Numbered from the stretch's first letter, positions 25,601 through 36,824 are shown. The stretch is DNA of 64,000 bases from Legionella erythra (GCF_001467615.1 NZ_LNYA01000023.1:298090-362089); one strand, 5' to 3'. Made by a program: numbers and translations. Notes: generated by a model from the sequence alone, not told the origin.

Positions 25601-28600
25601 ATAACGCGAATCATGTCCGGCCCAAGCTCTTTATCCTCCGCTGATTTATCTGAGCCCGATAATCTGTCCGGGTGCCATTCGATGACCAGGGACTTTAACT
25701 GCTTCTTTAACTTCATCAAAGTCGGCTTATCATTCGGATGCAGTTTCCCACTTTCAAGTTTTCCCTTCCAGATCACTACTTGCTCTTCAAGGTACTTGAG
25801 AACGCCGCGGGCTCCCTGGTTCATATCTGCTGTTTTTCCTGCCAATGGCAGCAGACTAAGGGCGTTTAACTGCGGGCAAAGCGCACAAAGTCCTTGCCAT
25901 ATCGCATCCGCCTGCTTAAAAAATTCGCCATAAACCTCTTCATTATCGCCTTGTTTCCCCGCCAGCCGGCTATTCCAGGCATCTTCAATCTGCCTGCGAT
26001 GCTCAAGCCAGGCTGTACTTAAACGCTTATGCGCGTGATTATCCTTGTCGCGGATAGCATCATGCAGCGCATCCATGACTTCACCGGACAAAGTCGCGAT
26101 GAGGTATTCCTTACGGCGCAGGAATTTTTCCCGCTCGTGCTTAAGTTCCAGATTTAATTGCACAACCGAGCGGGTAATAATGTATTTTTTCTGTATTTGA
26201 GCTTCGTTAAGCCAATTCCATTTGCTTGAACCATTATGTTTATGCTTTTCTAAACGATGATGAATGTGCTCTTGCTGTCTAAGAACAATCGCTTCCAGTC
26301 GATCCTTATGGATGGAACGATGATAAGCATTGTATTGACTCTCAATTTTTGAATAATCAATGACATCAATACACACGCCCTTGGCTCCATTCCGACCCTG
26401 ACGTCCACGTTCCTGCTTCTCAATATCAGGATCCGCAGGGTAGCTGCGGATAACCACCAGTCCCTTTTCCGATTGTGGCTTGATGTCCGTGCCGCGTCCA
26501 AGGCGAGCGCTGTTGCTAATCGCCCCCTTGAAACCCGCACCGGGTAGAATGTCGCTTTCCTGCTTGCCGCTGTCATTGGTATCCACCAGGAAGCGGCTCA
26601 TATCGCGATTTTTCTTCCCTAACGTTTTACCAATTTGTTGGCTTAAGCGTTTAACCGTCGGATCGTCCTGGCAGGCATGCAGTATCGGTTGATCCTGATA
26701 CTCCACCATAAGATCGGAGATGACGCCGACCTGCTCCGCTTCAGATGAGCAGAAGATCATCGGTAGATAGGTGGTGCGAATTGCCTCATGTGTCGGCAAT
26801 TTGGACACGTGTTCAATGCCGTATTCTTCCCGGTAATGATGAAGTGCGGCCGCGTTACCGGCAGTCCCTGTACAGCCCTCCAGTTTGCTGTAGTATTTCT
26901 TTAACAGGTAAGGGGCATTTTGTGACAAGGCAATTTGGGTTTCCGGCTCGACAAAGAAATCAGGGGTTTCGCCGCGGCGAATGGCTTCTTTATTTAATCG
27001 GATATGTAAAAATTGCTGGACCAAATCACTGTAAGTAGAACCGTGACGGATTTGGTTACTGATAACAACTTTAGCCGACCTGGTGTTAATAACCAGCCCA
27101 CCAGCTACCCTTCTGCTGTCTGGTCTGATACAAAACTCAGTCCCTTCTTTCAGCGAGATAGCAATGTGAGCGGCAGTCAGCAATTGCTTAAGTTGCCTGT
27201 CGCGTTTTTTTAATGCCGCTTCGTTTTTGGTTAAAGCGGGGGCTAAGTAATTTTCAAAGAAATGGGATTGTTTTGGGCTGCATGGCCTTTTCCTTTCCTG
27301 CAAGTATTTGCACAAGGATTCCAAATGCTCTTTGCGGGACACAGCAACAATGCCGTTTTCTTTCAGATTGTGAAATGTACTCTGGTTTTCAAGATACCAG
27401 TCATATGTCGCGCGGTACACCCATTCATCCATGTTGTAAATGGGATCGCTTTCAGCATTGTCAGAATAGTTAAATTGCGTCTGTTCAAACCGTAAAATGT
27501 AATCCGCTTCGTCTAACCATGCGGCACGGCGCTTGGGATCAAGCTCAATGGCATGCTCACCTTTCCAGATGTGGCCGGATTGGAACAGACTGAAATTGCC
27601 TATGGTGGCGTAATTAATAGCGCCTATACCAGGTGCGGAGCGGGTTTGATAGGTGTCAGCATCAGAACTTTCGGTGATATAGGCATGCCTGATGCCCATG
27701 GCATCAAGCACCGGAGCGAATTCATCGTGATCACGTTTCGACAAACTGTCTTTCGAACTGAATACATCGACGACATAATCATTGAGCGCAAGGTAGGCGG
27801 ACCGCATCACGGTAATGATACTTTTACCCTGACCTGTACGTACCTGATGAAGCAGGCTCTCATCGTTATAGAGGGCTGCGTACAATAAGGACAGCATCTG
27901 GGTGTGATTCGCCCATTTACCTGACTTGCGAAGCAGAATTTCACGCATACAGGCTAAAACACGGGCGGAGGCTTCATGCTTTTCCATCGCTGAAGGAGCG
28001 GTTTTAAGCTGACCTAAAGCCAGAGACAACGCCGCGGTTAAATCCTTGGCTTGCAGTTGATCCAAAAAGGCAATCTGGCTGAAATTATTGGCATAATACA
28101 ACAGGTTAATTAACTCTTTCTGTTGCGCGTCTTCAAAATAGGCTTGACCTTTGCGCTTAAATCCAGCTAAAACCCGCATCAAACCTGACCTGTCATCATC
28201 ACGGAGGCTGTAATGACGTTTGGGGAGCCCTTTGTCGTTTAGGCCTTGTTCGACTGATTCAAAATGATGGATGACCTTTTCTGCAGTGTTTAATTGCAGC
28301 TTTCCTAACAGCGTCGATAACATGGCCAGGGAAGGACGGGGATCAGAACCATAGTACTGGGCTAGCTGACTCAATTGTTGCTCGGGAAAACGAGCCAGTT
28401 TTTCCTTCACCTCAGCAACCAATGATTTCTCTTTGTCCCAATCAGTTAATGCTTGCAACAATATTATTTTGATGTACACCTGTTTGGTTGTGTCGTGGCT
28501 GAAAAAAGCATGAACGCTTTCTGGCTTCATCCCTTTATTAACAAACAAATCAATCAGTTTAACCTGCGTCTCTTGCCATAAACCCACTAATCCTGCGTCC

Positions 28601-31600
28601 AGTTTTCCAGCAGGCTCAGCGAAATTACTGAGTAATTCTTGACGATAAGGGATTAAATGAGAATGCTTGCATTGGGCGAGGAACTCGGTTACAGCCTTAA
28701 GCCACTCACCGCTAACTTTTAAAGCATGCAGCCTTCCCAGGGCGTCCTGAGCATGACGGACAAATAGTCGATCACAATGGATAAGGAGTAATTCAACCAG
28801 AACCGGTTTATATTGGTTTGGCAGAGGCTCCTGCACCATACCCCGGATAGAGGCTTGCTGAACAAGGATGTTTTTATCCGTTTCTTTTAATTGATTTAAG
28901 TCACTGTTGATTAAACTCAAGTCATTCGTTAACGCGTTGTCCAGAATAACCGTTAATAAATTAATCGGATAATGATGTTCCGGGACTTTATCGTCCATGA
29001 GACTTTCCAACCAACTGGTCAGTTGCGGGAGAGAGTAACGTTTCTTACTATGACCGGGTCTTGAAATTAAAGTGCCCAATACCTGCCCTACTTCGTCGAA
29101 GTAAGCTTTATTATCCAGCCGGATGATGAGCTTCAAGAAACGCTCAATTTGTTTCTCTGCGTCAGTATCCGCTTTGATCGCTGCATATTCCTTAAGAAAA
29201 CATCCAGCGAGATGCAGGTTGTGGTTTTTAAATCCTGGCTTTAAATAGGTATCGAGGTAACCATAAGCCTTGTCAATTTCTTTGCTCTCGAGCGCCCGGA
29301 ATGGGGCATCCTGGAACGTAATGGCACATTGTTTTTTCAATAGGTAAGAAACAGCCTCTCGTCTGGCGTGGGCCGGTTGCGGCGATTCAGCTATCCCCTT
29401 AAAGAGACCCTGCAGTTCCAATGCATCTGGCCAATAGGTATTGTGATCAAAATCAATGGACTGAAGCTGCTTTTCAAAGGCCTGAAGTTGTTTAAACGTT
29501 TCACTGGATTTGGCAATTTTGTATGCCTCATCAGCAGGATTTTGCCAGGTAGGCTTCATGCTTTCGGTGATAAGCCAGGGATAGGTCGTAAACAGCAGGG
29601 GCAGCGGTTTATTAAAACCGGATAGGTGAACATGATCAATCAAATGTTGAAAGAGAACGCCTTGATTGCCTATACGGGCTAAGCAATGCAAAGCGCGGCC
29701 CGAAGCATTGATAAAGTCAAGTGGGTTGCCTTTGACGCTTTGATAAGCCGGACCGACTATTTTGGAAAATACAGGGATATCCTCATAGCGCATGCGCAAA
29801 AGTCCGGGAAGCAGCTCTTGCTCAAGGAATACTGCTTCATTCATCCATTGCAGCAAATCAGGGGAAACATGGGTCAATTCCTCTAACAGTCGATTCATTT
29901 TTTCGCGTTCCATATCCTCCAGATGATCGACACCCAGGCTGATACTGGCCATCAATAAGCGAATGGCGGGACTGTACTCAACGGTTAGTTTCTCATCGAG
30001 AACACCCTTTAGCACCAGGAATTGCTTCTGGCTTAACTGCATTCTTTTACTGGCGAAACGCAGGGCGTGCAGAGTGGGATGTTTCAGTTGAAGTTTAGAA
30101 TCCCAATCCACTGGGTAACCAGGCTTCCTGTCTTCCCTTGCAGAATGGAATTCGCTAAAGGCCATCCCCTTATCCCAATAGGGAAATTGCTGGTAGCGGG
30201 ACGCATAGTAAAAACCATTGTGCCGCCAGTCGATCTGATCAAGATGGTTTAAGGTCAACTGTTGGAGATGAGCACTGTCAAATTGGTTACGCTGCTCTTT
30301 CAACACAGTGTACAAGCGATCAAGAAACACCCGGGCGTTAAAATTTGGTGTGCTTTCAAGCAAGCGATTAAAGCTTTGCTCATCAAACGTAAGGTTTCTC
30401 TCTTCTACGTATTTCAACACTTTTTGGAAGGCATACCATAAATCGGCATAACGCAGATGGCCGACGGCCTGACCATGAGCATCCACCAGTTTCCACCAAA
30501 GTGCTTGATGGCGGGGGAAATCTTTCAGTGTGACAATACTTAAAGCAATCGCATCCACTTCTGACTTTTCAAGGTACTCAGACCAGTTTTCTGACACATC
30601 GAGAAAACGGCTTTTCCAAATTCTAAAGCCCTGCTCACCAAAATGCTTGAGGATTTGGTCAGCGATAAAAAGGAAATGTTCGCTGCCATTGGTGCTCTTG
30701 CCATTAAGAACATCGTAATGATCAAAAACCTGTCCAAAAGCGCGCAGATTTTTTTCAGTGAGGACCGTTGCACGTTTTTCATTAAACAGAGCCAAGGCCA
30801 ATTCATCCGAAATTTTGATTTCTGAGGATTGAACCCACTGACGCAGATAAGACAGGCAGGCAGAATAATCGTCAGGTATGGAAAATTCACCCTGAATGTC
30901 AACGTGTTGCAGAATGACTGATGCCGCTTTCAAATGGGAATTATCGACTAATCTGGCGGCATTATGAAGACGAATCTTATCGCTATCTTCCGTGGCCAAG
31001 TATTGCCAGAAGGTTTGTTTTGCGGTTTTCGACTGGCTAAAGGGAGTAAATTGGCGATAGTCCCCTTTAAATTCCGCTGCAGACCGGGGTGTATACAATT
31101 CCAGGGTAAATGGATTGCGTAATTTTAATTCTTTAAATTTTTGCGCCCTTAATTCCTTCCGCTCACGTAATTCATCAAAACACAGGATAAGGCCTTTCCC
31201 CTTTGAGGAGTACTGCAGGAAAAAGCCGGCCGGCAAATTATCTTTGGCAATTCCCATACGGAATTGAGGCGCATGAGCCATGATTTTCTGCATGGCATCG
31301 GGGTGAATTTTTTCAATAACCAGCGGAGCATTTTCATGACTGCCCACCCAAAGGGAGAACAGCTGGCTTAATTTTTGTTTTTCCCAACCGGAAAGATGTT
31401 TGATTTGATCGGGCAAACCCTGCCAATTGTCCCGGCATTTTTCATCGATGTTATCGCGGGTAATTAATTGGCTTTCATCGCCATAAAACTGCATAATCTG
31501 CTGTTCTTGCTCCTGCTCCTGTTCTTGCTCCTGCTGCAGCTTATCTTCTTGCCCAAGCTTAAATTCCTGCGCCACCTCCTGTTGCAATTGCTGCTGAATG

Positions 31601-34212
31601 CCTGGTGTTTGCGCGGTCAGTGGGTACAGCACGTCTTCGCCATCAAACGATTGATGCTCTTGTTCGAGTTTGCTATCAAGAATCAATTGGGGATCAAGCT
31701 TTTTAGCCGCACCTAGATAAATACTGCGTGTATTCAGTTCAAGCTTCTCATGACGCACGCGGCGTTGATTATTTTGGATAATATTCTGTAAATCGCGGTA
31801 ACTTGCTTTTAAACGCTGTTGCTCAGTTGCTGTGTAAACATCACGATTCCAGGCTGGAATATTGATTTGTATCTTCAGATCGCTATAGCGAGCTCTATTA
31901 GCGAATGCCTGGATTAGCGACTCACTTGCTTTGGAGTAATTTTTAAGATTATACAAATTCACTTCCGACAATTCCTGCGGGAAGCGTTTTTTGCGCTCAT
32001 CAAGAACAGTGATTAATTTAATTAATGCCTGCTCTGTGTTTTCATCCAGATTGTCCGGGAGAATGAGTGATAAGCGTTTAAAAAGAGGCGTGTGGCCTTC
32101 ACTTTTTGGATAATAACTTTGAATTTTTTCGCTCAAATAGGCGATGTACTGATGCGGCTCGTCGGTGAGGCTGCCGTTTAAATCGAAGGTACAGGGTAAA
32201 TTGGGCGAAGGATCCCGCCTATCCGGATCGCCGGAATAGGCCTTAAGCACAGTAAATAATTCATCCAGGCCTTCTTGACCCATTTGGGCTATCTGGGCAA
32301 AAGACCACTGTGTTGCAGGGATACCCTCACGATGCTCATGATCACAATCTTGGCCACGCCAATGCTTGTCGAAGGCTTTGGCTTCATTGATAAAATCCAG
32401 GTCAAGGCTCTCACCATGCTTTTGAAAGAAAGCGACCATTGCATTCCCCGCTTCCTTCCAAAGCCGTTTACGGGCTGCTATTGTTATTTTTCCAGGCAGC
32501 ATAATGCCCGGATTAACCTCGGCGAGAAATCGGTTACGTGCAGCGCAATGCATGAGGAAACTGAAATTGGCTTTATCAAACTGGAACTTATCCAGCGGTT
32601 TGACTGTCCGAAGATTATTATCATAATCAACCAGGTTTTTATTCGTTGCGTTAAACCTGGTGGATGGCAGGACAAGGCGCGCAGGGGCATGAAGATAAAC
32701 CATATGCAACGCCTGGGTTAATCGTCTGTCCACGTTAAGATACGAATCCGTTTTGACCGTTAAGGTGCTGAGATCCGGGGAAAACTGCAATTCTTTTTTA
32801 TCAAAGCCATCAAGCACGTCAGATACTTCAAGCGTATCCAGGGCGCCCTCTTGATCCAGGAGATAACTCAATTGTTTTTTTGTATTCCGTGGATTAAGTT
32901 CAGTCCAGGATAAATCACTGAACGGTTTGCGGTTTCTAGCCGCTTTTTTTAATTCCTCAGCATTGGACGATTTACCACCAACGCCAGACAGGCAATGTTC
33001 TAAAACGCTCTGATGCAATACAGGCAAAGGGACTTTATCCCGGAATTCAGCCAAGGGTTGATGACTATTTTGGATACTCCATGGAACGATTCGCCCAAAC
33101 AGTACAGCATGCCATCGCGCCACTTCATGCAATTCGCCAAGATCATTGAGGTTGATGTTGTTTTTGCAATTTACTTCCTCAAAAACGAGTCCTTTTAACG
33201 CCGTAACAGCCAGTAAGGATTTCTTTTGACTTTCATCACCAAAAGGCGGAAGGTAGGCGGTCCAGCCAGTGTTCGTTCTTTTTATTAAAGCCCAGACAGG
33301 TGCCTCTTCACTGTTTATATTAACCAGGATATTTTGAAGCTCTGCCCATTGAGCTGGTTTTAATAGTTCAAGCTCTCCCCAGTGCACAGGTGCGTTGGCC
33401 GTAATCGCAAGACCATCGCGTTCTCTGGCCTGCATGGACATGTAGGACAGGTTAAATAAATAGCGGAAAACATCTATTCGACTGGGTGCCATGTTCAGCC
33501 TGGTTAACCCATCGCTTGGAAATGTACTCAATGTGTAATGGGTCAGGTATTCAAACCGGGTAGCATCGATATATAACCCTCGCACATTGAGAAAGGGATA
33601 GTTTTCAATGTAGTTATTAAGCCAGGTTTCGGAAAATGGACCCCATTTGAAAGCCTTCTCTTCAATGTCGCTCAGTTTGGCAGATGACCAGGAAACCAGT
33701 GCGTTGGGTTGCAGGGTGGCTAAAAGGCGTTGCTCCAGATAGCTGTATAAAAATTGATACGGAATTGACGACGAGTACTCCATGTCTTTGCGCTTTATCC
33801 AGGGGTGCCGTGTTAACAGTTGTTTTTCGGCCGTTTCAGGCTGTAACGCGTCAATGGCGTCGGAAAACAGCTTGTCTAACCCCCGCTCCCACATTAATTG
33901 ATTAAACGTGTCCGTGTAGGTTTTCTTTATTTCCCGGATAACGACATATTCACTCACGCTGAATTCGTGAATGTAACCGGTATAAACATGGTACCCATGC
34001 ATCTCACGTGTTTCTGGCGGATTGGCTTGTGCCGCTATTTTTTTGGTTTTATCCCCTTTATTCGCTTCCAGCCGCAGATTTTCCTTCTCACGACTCACAA
34101 CCTCTAATTGGGTTTTTTTCCTGATTTCATCGTCCTTTTCCTTAAGCCACTTTTCAACCAGTTTTTCATGAATGGTTCCGAGAAGATTTTTTTTGACGAG
34201 AGCAAACAACAT
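22627..34212 (-). CDS. Giant SecA-like motor protein with a J-domain
   Basis: A 3861-residue protein; no signal peptide. Order: helical N-terminal part with charged coiled coil (residues 15-65); a Gln/Glu-rich linker (~870-908); a module LITRDNIDEK…DNLPAGFFLQ (~910-1000); a long helical stretch; then a SecA-type motor. Motor motifs: TGQGKS (2126-2131), WLDEADY (Asp2234), QQFLHIRL…LEGCTGTAG as in the SecA TGTA motif, RLGRGTDIKP, and EKQERGRQGRNG (about 2598-2609). SecA pattern is thus complete from Walker A to motif VI. Residues ~2825-2880 form a DnaJ-like J-domain with HPD at 2847-2849 (KSLVIEWHPDRL). About 980 more helical residues follow. AAGAGG precedes the ATG. Much longer than SecA (~900). 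Probably a secreted effector or cytosolic remodeller; unproven. Confidence 0.85.
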   Translation of the reverse strand: MLFALVKKNLLGTIHEKLVEKWLKEKDDEIRKKTQLEVVSREKENLRLEANKGDKTKKIAAQANPPETREMHGYHVYTGYIHEFSVSEYVVIREIKKTYTDTFNQLMWERGLDKLFSDAIDALQPETAEKQLLTRHPWIKRKDMEYSSSIPYQFLYSYLEQRLLATLQPNALVSWSSAKLSDIEEKAFKWGPFSETWLNNYIENYPFLNVRGLYIDATRFEYLTHYTLSTFPSDGLTRLNMAPSRIDVFRYLFNLSYMSMQARERDGLAITANAPVHWGELELLKPAQWAELQNILVNINSEEAPVWALIKRTNTGWTAYLPPFGDESQKKSLLAVTALKGLVFEEVNCKNNINLNDLGELHEVARWHAVLFGRIVPWSIQNSHQPLAEFRDKVPLPVLHQSVLEHCLSGVGGKSSNAEELKKAARNRKPFSDLSWTELNPRNTKKQLSYLLDQEGALDTLEVSDVLDGFDKKELQFSPDLSTLTVKTDSYLNVDRRLTQALHMVYLHAPARLVLPSTRFNATNKNLVDYDNNLRTVKPLDKFQFDKANFSFLMHCAARNRFLAEVNPGIMLPGKITIAARKRLWKEAGNAMVAFFQKHGESLDLDFINEAKAFDKHWRGQDCDHEHREGIPATQWSFAQIAQMGQEGLDELFTVLKAYSGDPDRRDPSPNLPCTFDLNGSLTDEPHQYIAYLSEKIQSYYPKSEGHTPLFKRLSLILPDNLDENTEQALIKLITVLDERKKRFPQELSEVNLYNLKNYSKASESLIQAFANRARYSDLKIQINIPAWNRDVYTATEQQRLKASYRDLQNIIQNNQRRVRHEKLELNTRSIYLGAAKKLDPQLILDSKLEQEHQSFDGEDVLYPLTAQTPGIQQQLQQEVAQEFKLGQEDKLQQEQEQEQEQEQQIMQFYGDESQLITRDNIDEKCRDNWQGLPDQIKHLSGWEKQKLSQLFSLWVGSHENAPLVIEKIHPDAMQKIMAHAPQFRMGIAKDNLPAGFFLQYSSKGKGLILCFDELRERKELRAQKFKELKLRNPFTLELYTPRSAAEFKGDYRQFTPFSQSKTAKQTFWQYLATEDSDKIRLHNAARLVDNSHLKAASVILQHVDIQGEFSIPDDYSACLSYLRQWVQSSEIKISDELALALFNEKRATVLTEKNLRAFGQVFDHYDVLNGKSTNGSEHFLFIADQILKHFGEQGFRIWKSRFLDVSENWSEYLEKSEVDAIALSIVTLKDFPRHQALWWKLVDAHGQAVGHLRYADLWYAFQKVLKYVEERNLTFDEQSFNRLLESTPNFNARVFLDRLYTVLKEQRNQFDSAHLQQLTLNHLDQIDWRHNGFYYASRYQQFPYWDKGMAFSEFHSAREDRKPGYPVDWDSKLQLKHPTLHALRFASKRMQLSQKQFLVLKGVLDEKLTVEYSPAIRLLMASISLGVDHLEDMEREKMNRLLEELTHVSPDLLQWMNEAVFLEQELLPGLLRMRYEDIPVFSKIVGPAYQSVKGNPLDFINASGRALHCLARIGNQGVLFQHLIDHVHLSGFNKPLPLLFTTYPWLITESMKPTWQNPADEAYKIAKSSETFKQLQAFEKQLQSIDFDHNTYWPDALELQGLFKGIAESPQPAHARREAVSYLLKKQCAITFQDAPFRALESKEIDKAYGYLDTYLKPGFKNHNLHLAGCFLKEYAAIKADTDAEKQIERFLKLIIRLDNKAYFDEVGQVLGTLISRPGHSKKRYSLPQLTSWLESLMDDKVPEHHYPINLLTVILDNALTNDLSLINSDLNQLKETDKNILVQQASIRGMVQEPLPNQYKPVLVELLLIHCDRLFVRHAQDALGRLHALKVSGEWLKAVTEFLAQCKHSHLIPYRQELLSNFAEPAGKLDAGLVGLWQETQVKLIDLFVNKGMKPESVHAFFSHDTTKQVYIKIILLQALTDWDKEKSLVAEVKEKLARFPEQQLSQLAQYYGSDPRPSLAMLSTLLGKLQLNTAEKVIHHFESVEQGLNDKGLPKRHYSLRDDDRSGLMRVLAGFKRKGQAYFEDAQQKELINLLYYANNFSQIAFLDQLQAKDLTAALSLALGQLKTAPSAMEKHEASARVLACMREILLRKSGKWANHTQMLSLLYAALYNDESLLHQVRTGQGKSIITVMRSAYLALNDYVVDVFSSKDSLSKRDHDEFAPVLDAMGIRHAYITESSDADTYQTRSAPGIGAINYATIGNFSLFQSGHIWKGEHAIELDPKRRAAWLDEADYILRFEQTQFNYSDNAESDPIYNMDEWVYRATYDWYLENQSTFHNLKENGIVAVSRKEHLESLCKYLQERKRPCSPKQSHFFENYLAPALTKNEAALKKRDRQLKQLLTAAHIAISLKEGTEFCIRPDSRRVAGGLVINTRSAKVVISNQIRHGSTYSDLVQQFLHIRLNKEAIRRGETPDFFVEPETQIALSQNAPYLLKKYYSKLEGCTGTAGNAAALHHYREEYGIEHVSKLPTHEAIRTTYLPMIFCSSEAEQVGVISDLMVEYQDQPILHACQDDPTVKRLSQQIGKTLGKKNRDMSRFLVDTNDSGKQESDILPGAGFKGAISNSARLGRGTDIKPQSEKGLVVIRSYPADPDIEKQERGRQGRNGAKGVCIDVIDYSKIESQYNAYHRSIHKDRLEAIVLRQQEHIHHRLEKHKHNGSSKWNWLNEAQIQKKYIITRSVVQLNLELKHEREKFLRRKEYLIATLSGEVMDALHDAIRDKDNHAHKRLSTAWLEHRRQIEDAWNSRLAGKQGDNEEVYGEFFKQADAIWQGLCALCPQLNALSLLPLAGKTADMNQGARGVLKYLEEQVVIWKGKLESGKLHPNDKPTLMKLKKQLKSLVIEWHPDRLSGSDKSAEDKELGPDMIRVITQLIELRSDCENKLDGKGSENEQNASEGPQEEIRGNGNMVIYKPGYRHIPKNQKRDMANVVSFYQSWVDQTERHYIQSIASPAERREVINAAYGATQVQMNRFYQELDSLSHAEQTGEARRASLFMKLTACINQHKAAFSVSCGAWADVIELLRNQPDNKRDDSLFDALNTFFAQSWINKKDPIRLNAEKINNNSALLTLVMKISATAYVTENDASRTFIRNFSEVIRNDFWRTFVLIPEIEEVFASKPNVTRLLSVHTNQNDLGYLLGLIAENHERGLHGDAAAQKSKGKIKALLAYLDENTNALMKNPALLRPLVAILLSNIDYDYLPKADILSNLNPEAQGRFWYFLSQRLPLQKKSCDQLVRRLASFEQTHEFNQKVLEPLCKLPSYLSLDYINEQLQFRPGRYQLDDCQAVLLAIHDAGKVFNEFLRNRKIIESSTTLSTPCDSEAFLQWMNCFTRMPAARARDLFKAIKKSNVPPEELVDLAGRFTLDKSMSLILFECYLTILESLEKVKAHKEKFAFLKKEYEHQFNLPNLERTKAFGAFVEWMVDAPAELTTKETTALWGLWEKDHDRALMKESLDLMTELKRFDQRYPEIKLMEDYLGSTKDKQANEFYRDFLDVVNSNQNKGVDKEGESDLPIMHSLVQAYFKTKVIRNKSELNEAFRVVSEAKSLNKSQRWADYFGDIGCKKQQDRRLIMQYLHHGLLDLGEKFSSRCYKEYNYLAQRVIPVAPEKLGNDRQGRSQLRQCFSHLIQFTQELVEITKAPFIKVAAVNNSHLAHEGFIKQQKAYFGSQQAKYASFWLTTNSIRKNQARDLFIGLNDLKLNTREAFYEESLKTIWGSQREILKSDIGTKHNKKGYSRLYDISVQMFLKIARDMIADTDVAAESKVFLNDILNKQTRHHVDILYARLPDNHPLKGPMGALMNHNAGDLLAWTPGSVELTQLKTLLEYHADNIPDPLKYLTNNLVCLMEVPITETREITHDRVS

Positions 34213-34230
34213 AAATACCTCTTACACAAG

Positions 34231-34282
34231 ATGATCACCGAATGATCACCAAGATGAGATAAAAAACAATGAGTGCATTATA
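34231..34282 (-). promoter_or_regulatory. Putative promoter and tandem repeats of the giant gene
   Basis: On the minus strand, TATAAT lies at 34282-34277, about 65 bases before the ATG. Between it and the gene, GGTGATCAT occurs twice (34250-34242 and 34239-34231), 11 bases apart, so on the same helical face. A regulator binding there would sit downstream of the start site and could repress. No clear -35 is visible. Confidence 0.35.
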
Positions 34283-34331
34283 AAGTTGTTTTCTTAAGGT
34301 TTACTTAGGCATCGTGAGACCAATCTGCTTC

Positions 34332-34412
34332 AGGGCAAGCCCATTTAAACTGAATTTACACATTCAATGCCTATTTCTACGCTTTAGGTGCACAATTAAA
34401 TGGGTTTACCCT
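34332..34412. repeat. 17-base inverted repeat between SDR and giant genes
   Basis: AGGGCAAGCCCATTTAA (34332-34348) and TTAAATGGGTTTACCCT (34396-34412) are inverted copies with 15 of 17 positions matching, separated by 47 bases. A smaller perfect stem CTGCCC-GGC-GGGCAG follows at about 34438-34452. Otherwise the 317-base gap 34213-34529 holds no gene that I can see. It could be a transcription stop structure or a remnant of a small mobile repeat. Confidence 0.5.
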
Positions 34413-34529
34413 AAGGCAAAGGCAAATTTAATTTGTCCTGCCCGGCGGGCAGCCGTTGATTATGGGCGTGAAGGTGCAAGGATAATGTAGGCGCATACCA
34501 GCATCTTAGCCAGTCGCAGGTGTGGCGGC

Positions 34530-35477
34530 TTATCCATTGATGAGACCAGGGGCTGCATCTTGCTGTGATTTTTCCTTTACCTGTACCAGAGGCGGTTGAA
34601 ACAAGGTATTGGCGATAAGGGACGATTGTTCTTTTGTCACGGTGATATTGGGTTCGAGGGGAGATTCCTTGTTGAGAGGAGTGGAGCCATAGGATGCGGC
34701 ACTGGCCATGATGCCACCGTCGATTAAGAAAGGTGCGCCGGTAACATAGGATGATTCATCGGAGGCGAGAAACACGGCCATCTTGGCGACTTCTTCTGCT
34801 GTGCCCATGCGACGCAGGGGAATCGATTGGCTGTACTGGGCGATGCGTTGTTCACGATACTCGTCCTGCCCAAACTCCTGATCCCACATGTCGGTCAGGA
34901 TAGCTGCCGGTACAATTTCGTTGCAACGTATTTTGTAACCCTTTTTAGCACAGTGCAAGGCTAAGGTTTTAGTCACATTATCGCTGGCCGCTTTGCTGGC
35001 GCCATAGGCAATATTGGAGGGAACACCGACCCGGCCAGAACGCGAACCAAGATTGATAATCGAGGCATTATCGCTTTGCTTAAGCAGGGGCAGCATGGCT
35101 TTACACCCTAAAAACAGTCCGTCCAGGTTCACAGCAAGAACAGCCCGCCAGTCTTTTAAGGAAATACTTTCAATGTCCTGGGGGGTTTTACTGCCTGGCG
35201 CTGTATCAATGCCGGCATTATTCACCAGAATATCAAGCTTCTGGTAGTGTTTTTCCAAATGAGCATGAACCTGTTGCCAGTCTTCTTCCTGGGTAACGTC
35301 AAGACAAAGGTAGTCTGCCGCACCGATGGTTTTGGCTTTCTTAAGTCCCTCTTCTTTGGGCATTCTGCCTGTAATAATCACGCATGCGCCCTGCTTACTG
35401 AATTCCTGCGCAATGGCCAAGCCAATGGATTTGGTCGCACCAGTCACTAACGCTATTTTGCCCGCTAATCGTCCCAT
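34530..35477 (-). CDS. Short-chain dehydrogenase/reductase
   Basis: A 315-residue classical SDR with NAD(P) Rossmann fold: TGATKSIG (TGxxxxxG cofactor loop, residues 12-19), NNAG, the Ser in INLGSRSGRVG, and YGASK (Tyr and Lys catalytic). SIPLRRMGTAEEVAKMAVFL and SYVTGAPFLIDGG are the usual end of the family at about residue 255. About 55 extra residues follow (ASYGSTPLNKESPLEP...), longer than the family norm. Start 35477 is preferred (GGGAG eight bases upstream) over an in-frame codon at 35486. The substrate is not predictable. It lies 45 bases after serS. Confidence 0.88.
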   Translation of the reverse strand: MGRLAGKIALVTGATKSIGLAIAQEFSKQGACVIITGRMPKEEGLKKAKTIGAADYLCLDVTQEEDWQQVHAHLEKHYQKLDILVNNAGIDTAPGSKTPQDIESISLKDWRAVLAVNLDGLFLGCKAMLPLLKQSDNASIINLGSRSGRVGVPSNIAYGASKAASDNVTKTLALHCAKKGYKIRCNEIVPAAILTDMWDQEFGQDEYREQRIAQYSQSIPLRRMGTAEEVAKMAVFLASDESSYVTGAPFLIDGGIMASAASYGSTPLNKESPLEPNITVTKEQSSLIANTLFQPPLVQVKEKSQQDAAPGLING

Positions 35478-35521
35478 GATTCTCACTCCCGACCACCCAG
35501 CGTTTGAGCGGTTACGTCCTG

Positions 35522-36814
<1,293 letters not shown>

Positions 36815-36824
36815 TCACTCTTGT

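Noticed and set aside
31468-31716. Plus-strand leucine-rich frame opposite the Gln-rich linker
   Set aside because: It is the reverse complement of CAG/GAG repeats in the giant gene.
33350-33400. HW motif (APVHWGELELL) in the first giant as a protease His
   Set aside because: No Gln-x5-Cys-Gly partner follows at a suitable distance.
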